Shown: piece by piece, positions 58,302-64,000 of the stretch
Layout: each line of letters begins with the position of its first letter
Position numbering within the stretch: position 1 is the first letter of the stretch
From: Lepidostoma basale
Taxonomy: Eukaryota > Arthropoda > Insecta > Trichoptera > Lepidostomatidae
DNA: 64,000 nucleotides
Direction: 5' to 3'
NCBI GenBank assembly: GCA_022606425.2
Contig: JAHDVF020001254.1
Span: forward strand, 470,830 to 534,829
The notes under the pieces: generated by a model
Database searches by the model: none
Seen by the model: only the letters and a program-made list of their open reading frames with translations
What the model was told of the DNA's origin: nothing
Program-made: the position numbers and the translations under genes

Positions 58302-59690
58302 GTATTTACATATAATAAAATGAGTGCCAACACTCGGTACAATAATAGTTTGTTATATTGAATATCTACTCAGACAGGTTGAAATACGAGTTGAATAAAG
58401 AAATAGTTAAATAACATACATATGTCATAATGAATAAGTTGACTGTTTAAAAAATATATGCATATATATTTTGGGGTTTGGGTAATCCAAAGTAAATTAT
58501 TTAAAATATTACCAACACAAAAAGTCAAAGATTTTGTAAGGAAAAAAGCAATGGTTTTTTTCTCTACAAATTTTTTAGTAAACCATAGAAATTATTTCCA
58601 TTAAAGTTCCGTCAATAAGCCTAATTGCTTTAATGCAAAATTTATATAAACTTCTTCAATGTTAATATTAAATATTTAAATTAACTATTTTTTAATCTTA
58701 AGCAGAAAAGCTCTTTTTAAAATTGGTATAAAACTTGTAGTGTTGATTACTGATGTAAAATTTTATTGAAGGGAAGACATTTTTATTATGTATATTAAAC
58801 CCAAGTAATTAAAATTAAGGTATGAAAATATAAAATAATAAAATATACTGTTAAAATAAATTTATTTATATAAAAATATATGTTTGTGAACATTGAATCA
58901 CAGTCTTGTCACGTAATAAATGTTAAACCTTACAGTAGCACCTATTGATAAAACAGATCTGTAATCACATGCTGGATCAAAACGCTTCTATATAAATATC
59001 CTGATAAAGTTGTAACTTCATACCACATAAGAAAATGTATAACGAATTTTACTAATGACAAACTATGTAATTGGCCAAATAATAACAATATTCACGGCTA
59101 TATTTGTGTCATACAAGACGACTGGCGGGATTTCGACCTATTGTTAAAGACAGATATAATTTTTTAATGTTTAACTATATGTTAAAAAGGGATGGAAAAT
59201 AACCACTCTAAATATGATAAATCTGATAGGAACAGAAGGTTAAGAGTGTCAAACATAGCACAATTACAAGAAACTACAAGAAACAGATAGATAATCATGG
59301 TTGGAAGGATCATTTCATGATTGAACTCTTATCACTCCTATGTTTAGTGTGACTTGACATAGTATTTCTTACACCAACTCCTAGAGTAGACATTATATGG
59401 TACAATATATTTTTTTAAATATAAATCTGATTTTTTGATCAAACAGTAAATGTGTCAAATTCTGAATATTGAAAATTGTAAGAAGATTGAATTTTTCATA
59501 TTCTGACTTATTAAATGAAAGGAGTGCAAAGGTTAAGAGTGAAATTGGAAAGTAAAATAAAATATTTGAAGAGGTTATTTGTAAAAGAATATAAATACTT
59601 AATAAATGGTGTGCGAAGGGACTGAATAAACCCCCTGAAGTCAGGCTAACAAAGTTGTCGCCTGCGGTAAAGAAACGAAAATGATTTCCA
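58302..59690. other. AT-rich DNA, nothing recognised
   Basis: No coding or repeat signal that I can support. Confidence 0.4.
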
Positions 59691-59694
59691 TTAA

Positions 59695-59892
59695 CACCTA
59701 TAGTGCGGCTGGCTACATTTGTAGTCCCAAAAACATTATTTCAAACTGTGACTACATTTGCAGTTCATATATGAATGTACCTTTTTACTTTAGTTCCTTA
59801 CTAGTAAATTTTACAAAATATTATAACATTTAATATGATACTGCATTTGACACAATTTTTTTTACTGCAAATGAAGCTAGCCACACATGGGG
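59695..59892. mobile_element. TTAA-flanked MITE (piggyBac-like), copy 2
   Basis: TTAA at 59691-59694 and 59893-59896 flanks ends gtgcggctggctacatttg and, from the right, gtgtggctagcttcatttg. It is 198 bp, of the same family as 39621-39852. Confidence 0.8.
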
Positions 59893-59896
59893 TTAA

Positions 59897-60855
59897 GCCT
59901 AATACTAAGCACTGTAAAAAATTATGCCAAATTAATATAATGTGTACGAAAACAGAATCTGTATGAATTTATTTACAGTAGACCCTCAACTTACCGGTTT
60001 AACTTGAAAATGCCTATCCAAATGAATAAATAAAATACACTCAAAGATAATCCACAAGAATAAGTAAAATAGATAAAAAATCCAATGTTAATTTTTTTAT
60101 ATTTTTAGACACAAATTATGGTTTTGAGAATAAAATATTTAATTTGCACTAGGACGATTTTTTTTTAATCTTGTAATTACATGTTAATGAACTTCTAAAT
60201 ATATATAAATGAGTAAAACAACTTGATCCAAATTATTGGGAAACAGTTTAGATAAACTGAAAATCAACAATATAACCCTGTGAGTTGAGAGTCTCCGGTG
60301 TCCAGTAAGTTCATAATTTCAAATTGTCCAGAATATGCAATTAATTCAAAATTTTATTGCTTCAAAGAAATATATATTTTTGATATATTGTAGAAAAAGC
60401 TTCATGCGAATAGGTTATTTTTTTAAATAACGTAATGTTTCTTGTAATGAATTTAAAAATAAATGAGCTACAAGTATACAAATAATTATTATGTCGGTAG
60501 TCAAATTCTGTCCAATAAAATATGATCAGAGAAAACAGAAAGGAGACAAATGTAGTAGAATAAGGGGGAAAAAATATTTAAAAATATGAAAATACGCAAA
60601 AAAAATAATTATAGCAGTGATAAAGAAATAGGAGCTGCAAAGTGAGATCAGAATGTGATAGACGGAAGAATGAAATGAGAAATGCTTTGATATAATTGAT
60701 CGGATTTTAAAAGTTAATTAAACACAATGTTAACTGTTCTGTATTTAATATAAATGAAAATGTGTGTTTTCTAAAAGTTTCTGAATAATAATATTATCTC
60801 ACCTAAAATATAATTGTCACTATAAACCCTAAATAACGCAATATAATAAGTAGGA
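59897..60855. other. AT-rich DNA, nothing recognised
   Basis: No feature identified. Confidence 0.4.
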
Positions 60856-60857
60856 CT

Positions 60858-60975
60858 GTGATCACCGTCTCCCGCTAAAGCGGCAACAATTTTGATAATT
60901 GTAATTAGTCTCCCGCAAACGGCAATTGGCGGACTAAGGACTGTGAAACTCGTCTCCCGCAGAAGACGTGTTATT
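60858..60975 (+). repeat. Three GTCTCCCGC units with small hairpins
   Basis: GTCTCCCGC occurs at about 60868, 60912 and 60952. The first two continue into short GC stems (CCGC-taaa-GCGG, CCG-caaa-CGG). It stands out as GC-rich in an AT-rich region. Origin unknown. Confidence 0.5.
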
Positions 60976-61139
60976 TAACTATGTAAACATCTATAAGCAG
61001 TCACAAAATACTTTATTTATTTCCAATTAATACTATCATATTTCAGGATTTCTTTTTCTTGCTCCTAAATTATAGTTAACAATATTAAACCACATCAATT
61101 ACCTTTAATACCTTATTCTGCTCCATTAGCTTGGGCATA

Positions 61140-61290
61140 TTAACAATTATGTACATGTTTGATGAACACGTGACGATAATGATTCTCATGACATTTGATA
61201 ATGTCTCAGTAAGGAAAAACATGTAATTCCCAAAAAATATAATAAAACTTCTAGAAAACTGATGTTTTCATTTAAACTTATGAACGGAAT
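61140..61290 (+). repeat. F3 foldback fragment
   Basis: It contains catttgataatgtctcag, aaaaacatgtaattccca and cttctagaaaactgatgttt, the right arm of F3. The ribozyme core has decayed. Confidence 0.65.
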
Positions 61291-63485
61291 TATATAATAG
61301 GATTCCTTTTTGGAGGTCCAGTGTCACACTATAAGCTCTTTTCACAGTGTAAAAGTAATTGGTACCTTTTGAATTTTTCAGAAACTGTTGAGAAATGTCA
61401 GAAGATGTTTTTGTCCCTGGGACAAATAGATAAATAAGAAAATAATACGATAAGTAACAAAATTCAAAAGGTGCACACAGTAAAGCATGCTAATTTGCGC
61501 ACAGCATTATATGTTAAATATTAAGCAATGTGTCAAATATTTAATACTGTGAATGGGGTTTGTAAAGAATGAGATTACACGGTTAGTGTGTGGACTAGCG
61601 GAGATGGAGGGTGTCAGAGGGGATCTCACAGCTGCCTACGGACACACTATTAATAATTTGCCTTTCCTTCAGTGGAGGCTATATTCAGTTTATCTACCGA
61701 CATACATGAGTTGTGGTTGAATAAATGTAAAATTGTGATGTAATGAATTGTGAGTGTGTAGTATACATTACACACCCCGCTGCATATTCACAAAATTAAA
61801 CTTTTTACAAATGTTTTAACGATAGTAACACAATAGTCTGTGTTACTTGTCGTCGTTTTGACTGTTGATTAGCATTGTTGAGAAAGTTAGCTCTAATTTT
61901 CCTTCTTCATATTGTTAACCTTACCACATGTATTCAATCAATTAATAAAATATTATAACAAAGCATAAAGATAGTTTTACTTATTTTATGTATCTAATAT
62001 TTAGATAAAAATGATATTTTTTATAACGTTTCCAAGCAATTAAAATGTTAAAATATAATTTTCGTAAAAAACTAAAATGTTGATTACTATTCTAGACGTC
62101 AAAACACAAAACATAAGATTCAACATTCATTTTCAAGGACAAAAATCAATATGAGAGAGTCACTGATGTAAATTCAGTAAATTTATACATCTCCGAGAGG
62201 AAATATAATTTAATGTACATATTCCTGTTCACTACAAATATAATACAGGGTGCGGTAAAACAGACAGTGCAGTTTTGAAAGGCCGGTACATTCTGTGTGG
62301 TGGGGGTATTAAGTCAATATATTGACTCTACAATGTTGGGGGACAATTTTCTGTAGTTTTGAAACAATTGGTTTCTAAATAACCCATTCGTTTAGATTAA
62401 TCGGAAAATATTTCAAGAAACCAGACGCGCTGGAGTTATGCTTTTTGTCCCTTATAGATATCTCTGCAGGCCGCCAGAACCAACCTGCCTCTGGTCACAC
62501 CAGTGAAGAGAGCAATCAATTGACTGAAGATATCCTTAGAATTTAACGTCTTTTATATTAGTAAAAGTACATTCCGAAAGCACTCTTGATATTATTATAG
62601 ATTATCTTGTCTTACTTAGGTCATCCATTTTCTCATGCGTTAAACTGTGAATATGTTTGTAATGTCTGAAAAATAAACTGATTTGAATTTCTTGAATTTG
62701 AAGCCCTCATATACGAGTATGTATAAGAAAGCTCGTCATTGACATAAAAAAAAAGAAGACTTGATAATTTCATGTGTTGCAACTTGCATTTGGTCAGTTT
62801 GGTTTCCATGATCGAGGTAATTGATATGTCCAGAAGGAACAGTAAACAATTACACCAAAAAATTTACAAATGATTACTATTTTACCATTCATCCTAAATG
62901 TATATGTAAGTACACATCACCCTTATACTAAATCAACATTAAATTTAAGTGATATTTCAGAAGTACATACAAGTTCAGAACTTTTCCTTACATATTAAAA
63001 ACTATTTATTACTTAACATATTTAACTAATGTCACCGTACCATTTTAAATTAGTTCATTAGTGTTTTTCAAAAAGTGCATGTTACAAAAACTACCCCATA
63101 TATATATTAAGCACACATTAAATGGCATTAATGAGATTTTTATTTTTAATCAATAACAATTGGGTTTTTTTTGTGATGCTTCTCTTGATCGCCTTTCTAA
63201 AGCTGACTATTTAGCTACTTCACTATATAGACATATAAAAATGACAAATAAGTCATTCAGTTTGCGTTAAACAATACTACACAATAAAATAATGCTGATA
63301 AAACAATTACAACATTATTTACAATTCAACATCTTAAGTATAACTATTTATAAATATTATTAAATCTATCATAAGTATAATATGGAAGGAAACGTTAGCA
63401 AGATTTACATTTAATCATTAAGATCTTATCCCTAATGTGTATAGGGTGTTGCACCAAATCAAATGTTAAATCCAAAAATAAATTA
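61291..63485. other. AT-rich DNA with possible element ends
   Basis: A less AT-rich block at 61555-61790 (ggagatggagggtgtcagag, cattacacaccccgctgc) could be an LTR remnant. At 62247, acagggtgcggtaaaacaga resembles a Tc1/mariner-type end without a partner. The rest is unrecognised. Confidence 0.3.
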
Positions 63486-63490
63486 TTTAA

Positions 63491-63715
63491 CCCATTGCAC
63501 CACTAATAAAGATGACATCATTTGTTCATATAACACACAATTTTTTTTTTTGAACGCTCCAAAACATTGTTTGAAGGCGTAAAATCACTAGAATCCCTAG
63601 AATATTCATCAACTTCATTCTCACTGCCACTTTCCAAAAGGATTTGCTATATTTCATCCCCATTTGATGAAATATTACAAGCGCGACGAGTTTCTTTACG
63701 AGTGCGTTCGGCCAT
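63491..63715 (-). pseudogene. Possible piggyBac-like transposase N-terminal fragment
   Basis: The minus strand starts MAERTRKETRRACNISSNGD, has one in-frame stop, then ILLESGSENEVDEYSRDSSD: an acidic head like those of piggyBac transposases. TTAA at 63487-63490 followed by CCCATTGCACC looks like an element end. The rest of the element is absent. The assignment is tentative. Confidence 0.4.
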
Positions 63716-63894
63716 TTTGGGGGTATTGACAGATGTTAAAATATCGTAATATTTTGTAATAAATAATGTGAAATAAATTGTGATTATTACATTACATTAT
63801 GAAATCAGTAGCCGAAATATACTTATTTGTCATTTTTATGAATAAAGTTATTGTCATTCAATTTTAATGTAAAAAAAAATCACTTCAAAGACAA

Positions 63895-64000
63895 AACGGC
63901 CAATGGTAGAACGATGTACGACAGAATCTCAAATGCTAATATAAGAAAGGAATGTAGAGCGAAAGAAGGTATTATGAACAAAATTATGAAAGGATCGCTG
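63895..64000 (+). pseudogene. LINE family A fragment running off the window
   Basis: The plus strand encodes RTMYDRISNANIRKECRAKE and GIMNKIMKGSL, the same block as at 7830-8600. It continues beyond the right edge. Confidence 0.85.

Noticed and set aside
61555..61790. Solo LTR
   Set aside because: The composition is suggestive, but no matching terminal dinucleotides with a target duplication could be found.

Overview
This is AT-rich eukaryotic nuclear DNA, most likely from an insect and probably a lepidopteran. The insect call rests on a clear narrow abdomen (NALCN) orthologue. The lepidopteran call is weaker: it rests on the mix of mariner, piggyBac-like, hAT-like and RTE-like elements with short tandem-repeat tails. 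The window holds parts of two divergent host genes in a dense bed of decayed transposable elements. Most long open frames are shadows or LINE remnants.

Left part, minus strand (1587-17545): the first seven coding exons of na, which encodes the sodium-leak channel. They run from the start codon through repeat domain I (S1-S6 and pore helix I). All splice phases agree. The rest of the gene lies beyond the left edge. A GC-rich block upstream of the first coding exon is a plausible promoter.

Middle (about 17.5-26.6 kb): the divergent intergenic region. It holds an (AT/ATT)n microsatellite, LINE tails, a tRNA-derived SINE, and a pogo-like element with a nearly complete DD34D mariner nested inside.

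Right part, plus strand (26685-56942): a 13-exon gene whose joined exons are 2,883 nt, giving 960 codons plus a stop. It encodes a multi-pass membrane protein with a layout like the drug/metabolite (EamA/SLC35-like) transporters: seven N-terminal and three C-terminal hydrophobic segments, split by a loop of about 490 residues. I do not recognise it by name. One small exon (49632-49737) lies outside any long frame and was found by phase matching. One intron appears to be GC-AG. Part of the loop is built from tandem 129-bp phase 2-2 exons. A fourth such exon is dead: a piggyBac-like MITE sits four bases before its donor site, and it has no acceptor AG.

The most unusual layer is a set of small, often palindromic repeats carrying hammerhead-ribozyme motifs (CTGANGA, stem II, GAAA, a tiny stem III, then UH). 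At least four sequence families are present. Several copies keep every core base, notably 42033-42072 (+), 41970-42007 (-), 18191-18255 (+) and 42943-42982 (-). Such motifs are known from Penelope-like elements and retrozymes, so these are probably relics or non-autonomous relatives of those.

Other structure: a recent 1.26-kb tandem duplication (33507-36027), hAT-like elements with intact 8-bp target duplications, TTAA-flanked MITEs, and two mariner copies each broken by one base in an A-run. The last 7 kb (57-64 kb) has no recognisable host gene.
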